The translations under genes and the position numbers were made by a program. The notes under the pieces were generated by a model. The model did not search any database and was not told where the DNA came from. It saw nothing but the letters and a program-made list of their open reading frames with translations. From Sphingopyxis sp. (GTDB taxonomy: Bacteria > Pseudomonadota > Alphaproteobacteria > Sphingomonadales > Sphingomonadaceae), in NCBI GenBank assembly GCA_030145715.1, contig JAIXHQ010000002.1, positions 124,001 to 188,000 on the forward strand: DNA of 64,000 nt, given 5' to 3'. Shown in pieces: positions 1-9,370 of the stretch. How positions within the stretch are numbered: the first letter of the stretch is position 1; each line of letters starts with the position of its first letter.

Positions 1-2
1 CG

Positions 3-314
3 GGTCCCTATATGTATTTGCCGTTGATCGGCCCGACCACGCTTCGCGATCTTGGGGGGCGCCTGGTCGATCTGTCCGTGGTGCCGGTGGCGGTCGGCAA
101 GCCGTTCACGAATCCCGCCTTCGCCATTCCGACGACGGCCATCCGCCTGATCGACGAACGCGCCGAAGCCGAAGATACGACGCGAAAGCTGATCGACGAC
201 GCAGCCGATCCATATGCGGCCGTCCGTGACGACTATCTGCGCACGCGCCAGGCCGAGATCGATGCGCTCAAGGGCATCGATCGTGACGAGAACCCACCTT
301 CGACGAAATTATGA
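3..314 (+). CDS. mlaA: MlaA (VacJ) family lipoprotein, C-terminal part, truncated by window start
   Basis: In-frame GPYMYLPLIGPTTLRDLGGRLVDL typical of MlaA; frame open to the window edge. Confidence 0.8.
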   Translation, partial: GPYMYLPLIGPTTLRDLGGRLVDLSVVPVAVGKPFTNPAFAIPTTAIRLIDERAEAEDTTRKLIDDAADPYAAVRDDYLRTRQAEIDALKGIDRDENPPSTKL

Positions 315-438
315 TGGACGGGATGGGCGTCGTTGACCGCGGGTCCGGAAAATCGCCGCCCATCCCCCGGAAATTCTGCCGCGCCCGCCAGCGCCGGAAG
401 CGGCGCGACGGAGCGCCGGGTCTGCTACCCGTCCGGGG

Positions 439-1599
439 TCATTGGCGCTCCATAAACGCCAGAATCGCCTCGGCCGCGCGTTCCGATGACGGGCGCCCCT
501 GCAGGTCGAAGCTATAGCGGAACAGATATTCCTGCCGCGCGCGGATCGCCGATGTCAGGCGCGGCACGCCGTCGAGCGCGGCGACCAACTCGTCCATCGA
601 CGACACCACGTCGCCCATGCGCCAATGACGGAAATCCGGGTCTCCTTGCCACGGCAAACGCCGCGGATTGAGGAAGATGCAGGGCCGTGGACGCCGGATG
701 AATTCATAAACCTGACTGCTCGCGTCGCCGAGATAGATGTCGGCGGCATCGGTGTAGGTCATGTCGAGACTGGCCGGACTGCCGGTGTCGATCAGCATAT
801 GGTCCTGCGCATATTCCTCGGGCCGCGGCCTGTGGTTCCGGCCGAGCCCAAACGGCGATAGCGAAGCCGTCGCCGGATTCTTGAACGGCAGGACATGCGG
901 GGCGAAGATCAGATTATAACGGCCATCCTGCGCGAACCAGTCGAGAATCTGCGGCCCCATGCGATACCAGGAGGACAGCGCAGGCGAGGGATGCGGATTG
1001 TACAGGATCGTCGGCCGGTCCTTTGGAAACAGCCGCTTAGGCCTGGGCGTTGCGGCATCGAATTTGGGATGGCCGACGATCGCATAGCTCGCCTGTTCAA
1101 GCAGGTCGGCCTGTTCGAGCCGATCGCGGATTTTCTCACCCGACAGTAGCAGCAGATCGAACTTGCCGCTCGCCTTGTCGAAACCAATCTCCCTATCGCC
1201 CGCTGCGTGACGGGTATGCACAAGCTTCAGCGATTTCAGGCCGAACAGCGATCGCAGCAGCAGCGACGTCTTTTCAGGCACGACCAGCGCGTCGAGATTA
1301 CGGAAGCGGTCGAGATTGCGGTGCAGCGTCGAAACAATATCGACCGGAAGCGATCGGCCGCTGGCGCGGCTTGCCAGACTCGCCCATGCGGACGGAGGAC
1401 GGAGGGGGACGATCTCTGGCGCGGGTCCGGCGCGGCCACGGACGAGCCGCCGGACCTCCGTCTCGCATCCGGCGGACACGAGGACCGACACCCGCGCGCC
1501 CGCCGCCTGCCGCGCCAGTTCGAGCGCGACCGGCAGGGCGTGGGCGACCTGGTCGCTGCCCTGATGGCTGAAGAGAAATCCGATCCGCATCGCGCTCAC
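439..1599 (-). CDS. CDP-glycerol glycerophosphotransferase-like / glycosyltransferase
   Basis: 386 aa ORF, GTG start; C-terminal DIYLGDASSQVYEFIRRPRPCIFLNP resembles the CDP-glycerol glycerophosphotransferase acceptor region. Confidence 0.6.
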   Translation of the reverse strand: MSAMRIGFLFSHQGSDQVAHALPVALELARQAAGARVSVLVSAGCETEVRRLVRGRAGPAPEIVPLRPPSAWASLASRASGRSLPVDIVSTLHRNLDRFRNLDALVVPEKTSLLLRSLFGLKSLKLVHTRHAAGDREIGFDKASGKFDLLLLSGEKIRDRLEQADLLEQASYAIVGHPKFDAATPRPKRLFPKDRPTILYNPHPSPALSSWYRMGPQILDWFAQDGRYNLIFAPHVLPFKNPATASLSPFGLGRNHRPRPEEYAQDHMLIDTGSPASLDMTYTDAADIYLGDASSQVYEFIRRPRPCIFLNPRRLPWQGDPDFRHWRMGDVVSSMDELVAALDGVPRLTSAIRARQEYLFRYSFDLQGRPSSERAAEAILAFMERQ

Positions 1600-1817
1600 C
1601 GATGGAACTGGCGCCAGTCGAGCGCCGGCCAGCCCCGCTGGGCTGCGATCGCGAGCAATCGGGTCGAAGGATCCACGGCAATCGCTTTGTCCGCATATTC
1701 AAAGGTCGGCAGGATGGTGAGCGTGCGGTCCAGATCGAAGACCGACAGCGCCATCAGACGCGGCCCAGGTGCCATGGGACCAATTCCTTTCGTCGTTTTA
1801 AGTCGCCGCCCGGCCAT
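1596..1817 (-). pseudogene. HAD-IB-like phosphatase remnant with in-frame internal deletion
   Basis: Motif I VFDLDRTLT is followed almost directly by a typical HAD-IB C-terminal end (YADKAIAVDPSTRLLAIAAQRGWPALDW); only 73 aa; stop overlaps the GTG of the next gene. Confidence 0.55.
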
Positions 1818-1881
1818 GCGGGCGGCGACTGAGGCGGCAGAGCGGCACCGGCGCGGCGCCGCCCTACCCTCATCGGCGCGT

Positions 1882-2787
1882 TCAGAAACTATAGGTGATC
1901 CCGAAAATTCCCTGCGGACTTGTCTTTTTATAGACGATCGGGCTGTTCTTCGGGTCGCCCATCAAGGTCGACACGCCGCCCATTGCCACCACGCCGATCC
2001 GATCGGTAATGCGATAGATTGCGAGCAATTCGGCCTTTGCATCGACCAGCCCGCTGCCTGCGCTATACTGGCGAAGTCCCGACGCCGCCGACTGTGTCGC
2101 GGTGACGCCGAAATAGCGATTATTATGCTTTCGGTTCGCCCAGGTCGTGCCGATCGACGGCATCAGCATCAATTTCTCGCTGGCCATGATCGGATAGGCG
2201 AGGCTGGCATCCGCCAGAACGCCCTCGGTGCTACCCGAGATGACTTTCATGACGCCGACCGTGGCCTGGAAGCCCTTCTGACGGACCCTCACAAAGCCGC
2301 GACCGCCGAGGCCGGTCGACAGCTTGCCGATTCCGATGGGCACGTCCTTGCTTTTGTAACCATCGGCCATCATGAATCCGGCCCCCACGGTAACGGCTTC
2401 GGATTCATAGAAATTGGCGCCGATGCCGTCGCGATAATTGGCGAAGAAACGGCCCTGTTTAAGATCGAGGTATGGGAGCGGCTGGAATGCAAAATCGTCG
2501 TCTCCCCGATATTTCGGCGCATACATCCCGCCGACACCGATAATGAACTGGTTGCCGTTGCCATGACCACTCGGGCCGCCCGGAACACCAGGGCCTCCGT
2601 GGCCGCCCCCCCGATCGGCTCCGCGGCGCGCATCGCTGCCGCGCGGGCTGTCACCCTCGTCGGGCGGCCCCTGCATCGCAAGCGTCATGGGATCGGTTTG
2701 CGCCTGGACCTCAACGGGCGCCATCGCAAGAGGAAGCATGGCGAACAGAAACGCCTGGCGCGCCCGCGGTGTCGGAAATTGCAGCAT
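1882..2787 (-). CDS. MipA/OmpV family outer-membrane protein
   Basis: Signal peptide MLQFPTPRARQAFLFAMLPLAMAPVEVQAQ, MipA-like barrel ending GIFGITYSF; SD AAAGGAC upstream of ATG at 2787. Confidence 0.75.
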   Translation of the reverse strand: MLQFPTPRARQAFLFAMLPLAMAPVEVQAQTDPMTLAMQGPPDEGDSPRGSDARRGADRGGGHGGPGVPGGPSGHGNGNQFIIGVGGMYAPKYRGDDDFAFQPLPYLDLKQGRFFANYRDGIGANFYESEAVTVGAGFMMADGYKSKDVPIGIGKLSTGLGGRGFVRVRQKGFQATVGVMKVISGSTEGVLADASLAYPIMASEKLMLMPSIGTTWANRKHNNRYFGVTATQSAASGLRQYSAGSGLVDAKAELLAIYRITDRIGVVAMGGVSTLMGDPKNSPIVYKKTSPQGIFGITYSF

Positions 2788-3216
2788 ATTGTCCTTTTCT
2801 ATGTTGGGCAGGGTCGGGGTGATCGATGGTCCGGACGCCGGGCCCGGGGATGGAGGGGGGGAACCCGGCGTCCGGTGTCCGGCACGGCGGCGGAGCATAT
2901 TGCCGACGCGTGCTCGGAATCTGTTTCGGTGACGATGCGGCGCCAGAAGCGCGTCGATCATTTCCATCTGCCGCCGGTCGAAGCCCAGCCGGTCGAGCCG
3001 TTCACGCTCGCGGCCGGTCGGAACGACCCCAAAGACCCGGCTGAGGATCGCGTAGCGCCGCAAAGCTTCGAGCCTGGCATTGGCCAGCGGCAGCGACGTG
3101 GCACTGTCGCCGAATATCCAGCAGATAAGGCGGTTCTTTTTCATCAGGCTCGACAGGGGGTCGTCCAGCGACAGGGCGATCACTTGCCGTTCCAGCGCGG
3201 CGATCTCGTGGGACAT
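2788..3216 (-). CDS. Hypothetical protein in frame with, and without a stop before, the MipA/OmpV gene
   Basis: ATG at 3216 (MSHEIAALERQVIALSL...) after AAAGGAG; open frame runs into the downstream MipA ORF. Confidence 0.4.
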
Positions 3217-3236
3217 CAATCCATTCTCCTTTCCCC

Positions 3237-3265
3237 TGAGATGCCGGGGGCCGGAGCGTTCCTCA
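3237..3265 (-). promoter_or_regulatory. Putative ECF sigma promoter A (TGAGGA-N14-GGCATCTCA)
   Basis: Plus strand tgagatgcc 3237-3245 and tcctca 3260-3265; same elements and spacing as sites at 4449 and 11009. Confidence 0.6.
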
Positions 3266-3452
3266 CAAGAAAATCGGAAATCGACGGAAGGCCGCACAGA
3301 TGGCCCAAAACGCTTGCGCTTCCTGATCGGGCAAGGCGAAGGTCCCGCGACGGATGCGCGGGACGCCGCGTGGCGTCGTGCGGTCAGCCCCGCTCAAAAA
3401 AAAGCGCGCGGCGGTTAGTGGGCGGCGCTCCGCGAAAGTGGCGGCCGGAATC

Positions 3453-4430
3453 CTAGCGCGCCGTCATGACCCACTTGTCGTCGATTTTCCGGATGACGAC
3501 GTCCAGCGCCGGACTGAGCCGCTCAAGCTGAGCGACGCCGGTGCCGTCGAGGATGATGGTGCCGGAAAAGGGACGCGCGCCGACCGCGGGCGTCACTTCG
3601 ATCCGAATGCCCAATGTCCGGCCTATATCTTCGGCGACCTGCGACAGCGGAGCCAATGAATAGACGAGCGAACCGCTTTTCCACGAACCGACGGCCTGGG
3701 TCGGAACATCCTCGACTTGGATGCGCGCCTCTCCGTTCCGGTCGACGAGCGCCTCGCCAGCGTCCAGCGCAACGGCCGCGGGACCGGGATTATAAACGAC
3801 CTTTCCTTCGGCAACGGCAACGCGCACTTCCCCGGCCGCATGGACGACGTTGAAGATCGTTCCGGCATCCTCGACGATATTGTCGCCGACCACCAGACGA
3901 AAGGGGTTGGCCTCGTCGTGCCGCACCTTGAAATAGGCCTCACCCGACGCCAGCGATGCGAAGCGCGGATTCTTGCGATCAAAGGTCATGCGCGTCCCGC
4001 CATTCAGCGTCACTTCGGTCGTCGCATCGAGCGCAATGACCTGCCGCTCACCAAGGGCGGTGACAACCTCATATCGGTCCGATCCGGTTGCCGGGAACAG
4101 CAGCACCGCCAGCATGATGGACGCCGCCATCGCGCCGCCGGCACCCCATGTCAGCCAGCGGCGACCGGACGCCGTCGCGCCGGAGACTTGCTTCTCTCCC
4201 ATGCCGTCGTCACCGCGATCGTCGTTGGCGCCTTCGCGGACGACCACATGCGGCAACAGGGGATCGAGCGAGTGATCGGTCGCCTCGACTTCGTCATAGG
4301 CGGCGGCGTGACGCGGGTCTTGGGCCAGCCATTCGGCGAAGGCTTCCCATGTTTCGTCGTCGCCGTCGCGCAGCCGGATATGCCACTTGATGGCGCGCGC
4401 GCGAAGACTCTCCTGTGGTTCATATGGCAT
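3453..4430 (-). CDS. FecR family anti-sigma / signal transduction protein
   Basis: N-terminal DUF4880-like WHIRLRDGDDETWEAFAEWLAQDPRHAAAYDEVE, central TM, FecR domain (TALGERQVIALDATTEVTLNGGTRM). Confidence 0.88.
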   Translation of the reverse strand: MPYEPQESLRARAIKWHIRLRDGDDETWEAFAEWLAQDPRHAAAYDEVEATDHSLDPLLPHVVVREGANDDRGDDGMGEKQVSGATASGRRWLTWGAGGAMAASIMLAVLLFPATGSDRYEVVTALGERQVIALDATTEVTLNGGTRMTFDRKNPRFASLASGEAYFKVRHDEANPFRLVVGDNIVEDAGTIFNVVHAAGEVRVAVAEGKVVYNPGPAAVALDAGEALVDRNGEARIQVEDVPTQAVGSWKSGSLVYSLAPLSQVAEDIGRTLGIRIEVTPAVGARPFSGTIILDGTGVAQLERLSPALDVVIRKIDDKWVMTAR

Positions 4431-4989
4431 GGCGGTTTCTTTCCCCTGTGAGATGCCGCCGGTCCAAGCGATCCTCATTCCATCGAAGCCGCGCGGACGC
4501 TATCGCCTCATACGCCCGCGCAAGATGCTTCTCCACCGCGCTGACGCTGATGCCGAGCCCCTCGGCAATCTGGCGTTGCGGTTCGCCTTCGATACGGAAG
4601 CGGCGAAAAATCACCCGGCTCCGTTCCGGCATATCGTCCAGTACGCGTTGCAGCGTCGCCAGTTGCTCACGCGCGATGAGTTCGGTTTCGATCGATGGGC
4701 GGTCGTCGACCTCCCCGGCATCGCCGCCATGAACCCCGACCCAATCCTCCTCGCGCCGCGAACGGCGACCGGCAGCGCGGCGATGCATCAGAAAATGATT
4801 GTTGGCCATGCTGTACAGATAGGCGCGCGGTTGCGCGACCGGCCCCAGCTTCTCGGCCAGCAGTTTCAGGTGAACGTCCTGCAGAATATCTTCGGCCTCG
4901 TCGCGTTCGGCCCCGCGCGACAGGAGGAAGCGCGCAAGCGCCGGGCGAAGGTCGCCGAACAATTGTACCAGGCCGCCTTCGGTCATCAT
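4420..4989 (-). CDS. RNA polymerase sigma factor, FecI-like ECF
   Basis: sigma2 (RGAERDEAEDILQDVHLKLL) and sigma4 (LDDMPERSRVIFRRFRIEGEPQRQIAEGLGISVSAVEKHLARAYEAI). Confidence 0.9.
   Translation of the reverse strand: MMTEGGLVQLFGDLRPALARFLLSRGAERDEAEDILQDVHLKLLAEKLGPVAQPRAYLYSMANNHFLMHRRAAGRRSRREEDWVGVHGGDAGEVDDRPSIETELIAREQLATLQRVLDDMPERSRVIFRRFRIEGEPQRQIAEGLGISVSAVEKHLARAYEAIASARLRWNEDRLDRRHLTGERNRHAI
4449..4477 (-). promoter_or_regulatory. Putative ECF sigma promoter B, inside the 3' end of the sigma gene, upstream of fecR
   Basis: tgagatgcc 4449-4457 and tcctca 4472-4477, 14-nt gap. Confidence 0.55.
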
Positions 4990-5198
4990 GTGCATCGCAC
5001 CTTCGATGGCTCAAGAGGCAATATCAAGGACAGCTCCAGAAAAGCGCAGGAGAAACGGTGCATCATCGCCCGGCCATCCCCGCAACGACGGGTCGGGCCT
5101 ATCCTTGTCTTTCCGTCCGCGCAACTCATCCGGGCGGCCCTCACCCCAGGGGGAAACCGGCGCACGACAGCATCCCAATCAGCCATGCTCGTCACCGC

Positions 5199-8100
5199 TC
5201 ACCCATGGTGCATCCGGCCTTTTCGGCGAAACAGGCCCCGCACCCGCTGCTTGGCGTCGTCCACAAAGCTGAAGATCACCGGCACGACCAGCAGGCTCAG
5301 CAAGGTCGACATCAGCAATCCGCCGATCACTGCGGTTGCCATCGGTCGGCGGAAGCTGGCGTCGGCGCCGAAACCGAACGCGATCGGCACCATGCCCGCA
5401 ATCATCGCAACCGTCGTCATGATGATCGGGCGCGCCCTTTTCCGGCACGCATCGATCAAGGCGTCGTAACGCGACAGGCCGCGCTCGGTGATGCCGAGTA
5501 TGGCATATTCGACCAGCAGGATGCTGTTTTTCGCGACAATCCCCATCAGCATCACCAGACCGATCATGGCTGGCATCACCAGGGCGTTCCCGCTGAGCAA
5601 CAGGGCGATAAAGGCGCCCCCGATCGACAGCGGCAGGGCAAACAGGATGGTGACGGGCTGGAAGAAATCCTTGAACAGCAACACGAGCACGGCATAAATG
5701 CACAGGACTCCAGCGGCGAGCGCGGCGACGAATCCGATCGCCAGTTCCTCGCCGATTTCGGCGCTGCCATCGGGGATCAGCGATACGCTGGACGGCATCG
5801 ACTGGATCGCGGGCAGCGCATCGATGCGGGTCAGCGCATCGCCGACCGCCATTCCGCCCAGGTCGGCGCTGACCGTAATGACGCGCGACCGGTCGTATCG
5901 GTTGATCTGCGACAACCCGCTTTCGACCGAAATCGTAGCGACGCTGCCCAGCGGGATCAGCCCGTCGCGACCGCGAACGCGCAGATTGGCAAGGATCGAC
6001 AGATCCGACCGTGCCTCGCCCGCGATCCGCGTCTTGATAAAGACCTGACGATTGTCGAGGTTGAGCCGCGCCACTTTGGCGTCGAAATCGCCGTTGGTCG
6101 CCACCCGCACCACGTCGCCGATCTCCTGCGCCGTGACGCCAAGTTCCGCCGCGCGCTGGAGATCGGGTCTGATGACGATCTCCTGACGCTCCAGGCTGGC
6201 CGAGGACTTGATATTGGCCAGGGTGCCGATCCCGCGCATCCCGCGTTCCAGCGCCTGCGCCGTCTGTTGAAGCGCCGCACTGTCCTCACCCGCCAGATTG
6301 AGTTCCAGATTCTCGCTGCCAAAGTCGCCGACATTGAAACGCGCACCCGGAATCCCGCGCAGCCGATCGCGCACCACGCCCTCGATTTCCGACTTGGTCG
6401 GGCGTGCGCCGCGCTCGTCGAGGGTCAGCGACATTTGGGCCGTACGCACCTCTCCGACCGCTTCCTGATCGCCCTGCCCGATGGCCGTGAAAATATTTTT
6501 CATTCCCTCGACATCCTGCAACGCCACGCGGACCTCCTCGGCAACGCTTTTGGTCGTTGCCAGGGCGGTGCCGGGCGGCAGCTCAATCGACATTTCGGTC
6601 AGGCTGCGGTCGTCGGCGGGGAGGAAGCCCGACGGGATCAGGGGCAACAGCGCCAGCGACCCCGCCAGAAAGGCCATCGTCGCCGCCAGCGTCGTCTTCG
6701 GGTGATCGAGCGTCCAGTGGATGGCAGCCAGATAACGCTGCATCACCGGTCCCTCGGCGGGTTCGGGGTGGAGATTATCCTTCAGGAAATAAGCCGCCAT
6801 CATCGGCGTCAGCAGGCGCGCCACCAGCAACGACGCCAGCACCGCGATCACCGCCGTCCAGCCAAAGGGCCGGAAGAAGAGGCCCGCGAATCCGGACATC
6901 ATCGCGGTCGGCAGGAATACGACGACAAGGCTCAGGGTCGTCGCGATGACCGCCTTCGCGATCTCGTCCACCGCCTCCTCCGTCGCGGCCAGGATCGGCT
7001 TGCCCATCCGCCGGTGGCGCTCGATATTCTCGATCTCGACGATCGCGTCATCGACCAATATCCCGACGACGACCGCCATGGCGAGCAGCGTCAGCGTGTT
7101 CAGCGTGAAGCCGAAATATTGCATCGCCGCAAAGGTCGGCAGGATCGACAGCGGCAGCGCGGTGGCGGCGATCAACGTCGCCCGCCAGTCGCGCAGGAAC
7201 AGCCAGACCACAAGGATCGACAGGATCGCGCCCTCATAGAGCATCGCCATCGAGCCTTCATATTGCTCCACGGTATAATCGACCGATCCGCCGACCTGTG
7301 TGAACGTCAGCCCCGGCGTCGCCTTGCGCAACTCTTCCAGCTTTTCGCGGACACCGTCGGCGACTCCGACTTCGCTCGCGCCCTTGGACCTGAAAATCTG
7401 GAACGCGACGACCGATCGCCCGTCGAGCAGCGCCGCCTCGGTCGGATCGGCCGCTCCGTCGCGCACGGTCGCCACCTGGTCGAGCCGAACCCGGCGTCCG
7501 TCGGCGAGCACGATCGGCAGGCTCGCCAGTTCCGATGCTTCCGGAACGATCGCGACGGTCCGGATCGATTGCTCGGCAGCGCCAAGCTGGCCCCGGCCAC
7601 CGGACGATTGCTGCTGTGCGCGGCGGATCGCGCTCGACACGTCGCTCGCCGTCGCGCCGACCGCCGCCAGCTTGACGGGGTCGACGACAATATCGACCTC
7701 GCGCCGCACGCCGCCGACGCGCTCGAACTTGCCCACGCCCGGAACCGACCGCACGCGCTTGCCGATCATGTCGTCGACGAACCAGGAAAGCTCGACCTCA
7801 TCCATCCGCGAGGATTCGATCGCCACCACCAATATGGGCTCAAGGGTAAAATTGACCGAGGTAATCACGGGTGCCAGCAGGTCGGGCGGCAGATTGGACC
7901 GGATCGAATCCACCGCGTCCTTGGTCCTGATCTGCGCATCCGACAGCGCGGTTTCCAGACTGAAGGAGGCGTTGATCTGCACGACGCCCTCGTTCACCGC
8001 CGTCGACATGTGCTGCAGCCCGTCGATCGCCGCGACTGCGTCTTCCAGCCGCCGCGCGACTTCCGTCTCCAGTTGTGATGGCGTCGCGCCGGGGAGCACC

Positions 8101-8246
8101 GCGACGATCGACACCGCGGGCAACGCCACGTCGGGCAAATCCTGCACCGCGATCTTGGAAAAGCCGTAAATCCCCGCGATCGACAGCAGGAAGAACAGCA
8201 GGATGGACGGGATGGGATTGCGGATCGACCAGGTGGCAAAGTTCAC
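5199..8246 (-). CDS. Efflux RND transporter permease (AcrB/HAE1 family)
   Basis: 1015 aa; RND motifs, MNFATWSIRNPIPSILLFFLLSIAGIYGF N-terminus. Confidence 0.93.
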   Translation of the reverse strand: MNFATWSIRNPIPSILLFFLLSIAGIYGFSKIAVQDLPDVALPAVSIVAVLPGATPSQLETEVARRLEDAVAAIDGLQHMSTAVNEGVVQINASFSLETALSDAQIRTKDAVDSIRSNLPPDLLAPVITSVNFTLEPILVVAIESSRMDEVELSWFVDDMIGKRVRSVPGVGKFERVGGVRREVDIVVDPVKLAAVGATASDVSSAIRRAQQQSSGGRGQLGAAEQSIRTVAIVPEASELASLPIVLADGRRVRLDQVATVRDGAADPTEAALLDGRSVVAFQIFRSKGASEVGVADGVREKLEELRKATPGLTFTQVGGSVDYTVEQYEGSMAMLYEGAILSILVVWLFLRDWRATLIAATALPLSILPTFAAMQYFGFTLNTLTLLAMAVVVGILVDDAIVEIENIERHRRMGKPILAATEEAVDEIAKAVIATTLSLVVVFLPTAMMSGFAGLFFRPFGWTAVIAVLASLLVARLLTPMMAAYFLKDNLHPEPAEGPVMQRYLAAIHWTLDHPKTTLAATMAFLAGSLALLPLIPSGFLPADDRSLTEMSIELPPGTALATTKSVAEEVRVALQDVEGMKNIFTAIGQGDQEAVGEVRTAQMSLTLDERGARPTKSEIEGVVRDRLRGIPGARFNVGDFGSENLELNLAGEDSAALQQTAQALERGMRGIGTLANIKSSASLERQEIVIRPDLQRAAELGVTAQEIGDVVRVATNGDFDAKVARLNLDNRQVFIKTRIAGEARSDLSILANLRVRGRDGLIPLGSVATISVESGLSQINRYDRSRVITVSADLGGMAVGDALTRIDALPAIQSMPSSVSLIPDGSAEIGEELAIGFVAALAAGVLCIYAVLVLLFKDFFQPVTILFALPLSIGGAFIALLLSGNALVMPAMIGLVMLMGIVAKNSILLVEYAILGITERGLSRYDALIDACRKRARPIIMTTVAMIAGMVPIAFGFGADASFRRPMATAVIGGLLMSTLLSLLVVPVIFSFVDDAKQRVRGLFRRKGRMHHG

Positions 8247-9370
8247 GGGCGCGCCTTTCCTGCCAGAGCAACCGCGACCGGATCACCATCCTTCAGAAAG
8301 GCCGCGCCCCGCTGCACCACCCGCTCGGCGCCCGTCAGGCCGCGTTCGATCTCGATCAGACCGCCGTTGCGACGGCCTGTCTTAACAGCCCGCAGGACGA
8401 CCTTCGCCGTCTTGCCCGATCCCGGTGCCAGAATGACGAAACTCCGTCCGTCGCGGATGACGACGCATTCGGCCGGCACGACCAGCGCCGGCGACTCCCC
8501 GACCTCGACGGCGCCGCTGACGTACATTCCGGCCCGCGCGGTGCTGCCCGCCAAAATATCGGCATAGATCACGGCCAGTCGCGACGTGTCGGTCAGCGCC
8601 GGCGCCACCTGCCGAACGCGGGCCCGGGCCGTACTGCCGTCGGGAAGCGTCAGACGGACGGTCTGCTCCTTCCGCAATGACGACAACTGACCGGCGGTCA
8701 TCTCGCCGCGCCATTCGAGCCGGTTCTGCCGGATCATCCGGAACAATTCCTGCCCGGCCGGGACGACGGCGCCGAGCGTCGCCGTCCGCGCGCTGATCAC
8801 CCCATCATCGGGCGCGACGATCGCGGTATAGCGCAGTTCGAGGCGCTTGGCAGCCAGGAGCGCGGCCGCCGTCCTGGCCTCGGTTGCGGATTGCAGCGCC
8901 TCTTGGTCGCTGATACCGCCGACTTTTTGAAGCCCCCGCGCCCGCGCATCGTTGGCGGCCGCCTGAATCTGGCGCGCGACGAGTTGGGCCTCCTGGGCAC
9001 GAAGCAGGGCCGGGTTCAGGGTCGCCAGCACCTGTCCGCGCCGGACCTGATCGCCGACATTCGCCCGGACATCGATCAACTGATAGCTGCCCACCTGCGT
9101 CCCGATGCTGGCCTCCTGCCACGCCGCGATCACGCCTTGCGCGCTCAGGCTGTCCGCCCAGTTGATGCGGCGGGGCGTGGCGACGGTCACCGTCAGCGCG
9201 GCGGACGCATCGGCATCGCCCTTTTGCTCAGCATCCCCGCCCCACAATATGTAAAGGCCGAGACCCAGCACGAGGAGCAGGAAAATGATCCCGCCAATAC
9301 AGCCGCGGTTGCCCATCGGGGGAATGTGGTTCTCGCGCGATTTCGCACCGGTTTCCACCGCGTCACTCAT
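8243..9370 (-). CDS. Efflux RND transporter periplasmic adaptor subunit
   Basis: 375 aa; membrane fusion protein pattern (VTVATPRRINWADSLSAQGVIAAWQEASIGTQVGSYQLIDVRANVGDQVRRGQVLA); ATGA overlap with permease. Confidence 0.9.
   Translation of the reverse strand: MSDAVETGAKSRENHIPPMGNRGCIGGIIFLLLVLGLGLYILWGGDAEQKGDADASAALTVTVATPRRINWADSLSAQGVIAAWQEASIGTQVGSYQLIDVRANVGDQVRRGQVLATLNPALLRAQEAQLVARQIQAAANDARARGLQKVGGISDQEALQSATEARTAAALLAAKRLELRYTAIVAPDDGVISARTATLGAVVPAGQELFRMIRQNRLEWRGEMTAGQLSSLRKEQTVRLTLPDGSTARARVRQVAPALTDTSRLAVIYADILAGSTARAGMYVSGAVEVGESPALVVPAECVVIRDGRSFVILAPGSGKTAKVVLRAVKTGRRNGGLIEIERGLTGAERVVQRGAAFLKDGDPVAVALAGKARP

Noticed and set aside
3342-3377. Hairpins gtcccgcg/cgcgggac and gacgcc/ggcgtc after fecR as terminator
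   Set aside because: No T-tract on the minus-strand exit side; cannot be called a terminator from sequence alone
1207-3456. 749-aa plus-strand ORF
   Set aside because: Antisense to glycosyltransferase and MipA genes; shadow ORF
4695-8078. 1127-aa plus-strand ORF
   Set aside because: Antisense to the RND permease and sigma factor; Arg/His/Gln-rich shadow translation with no recognisable domain
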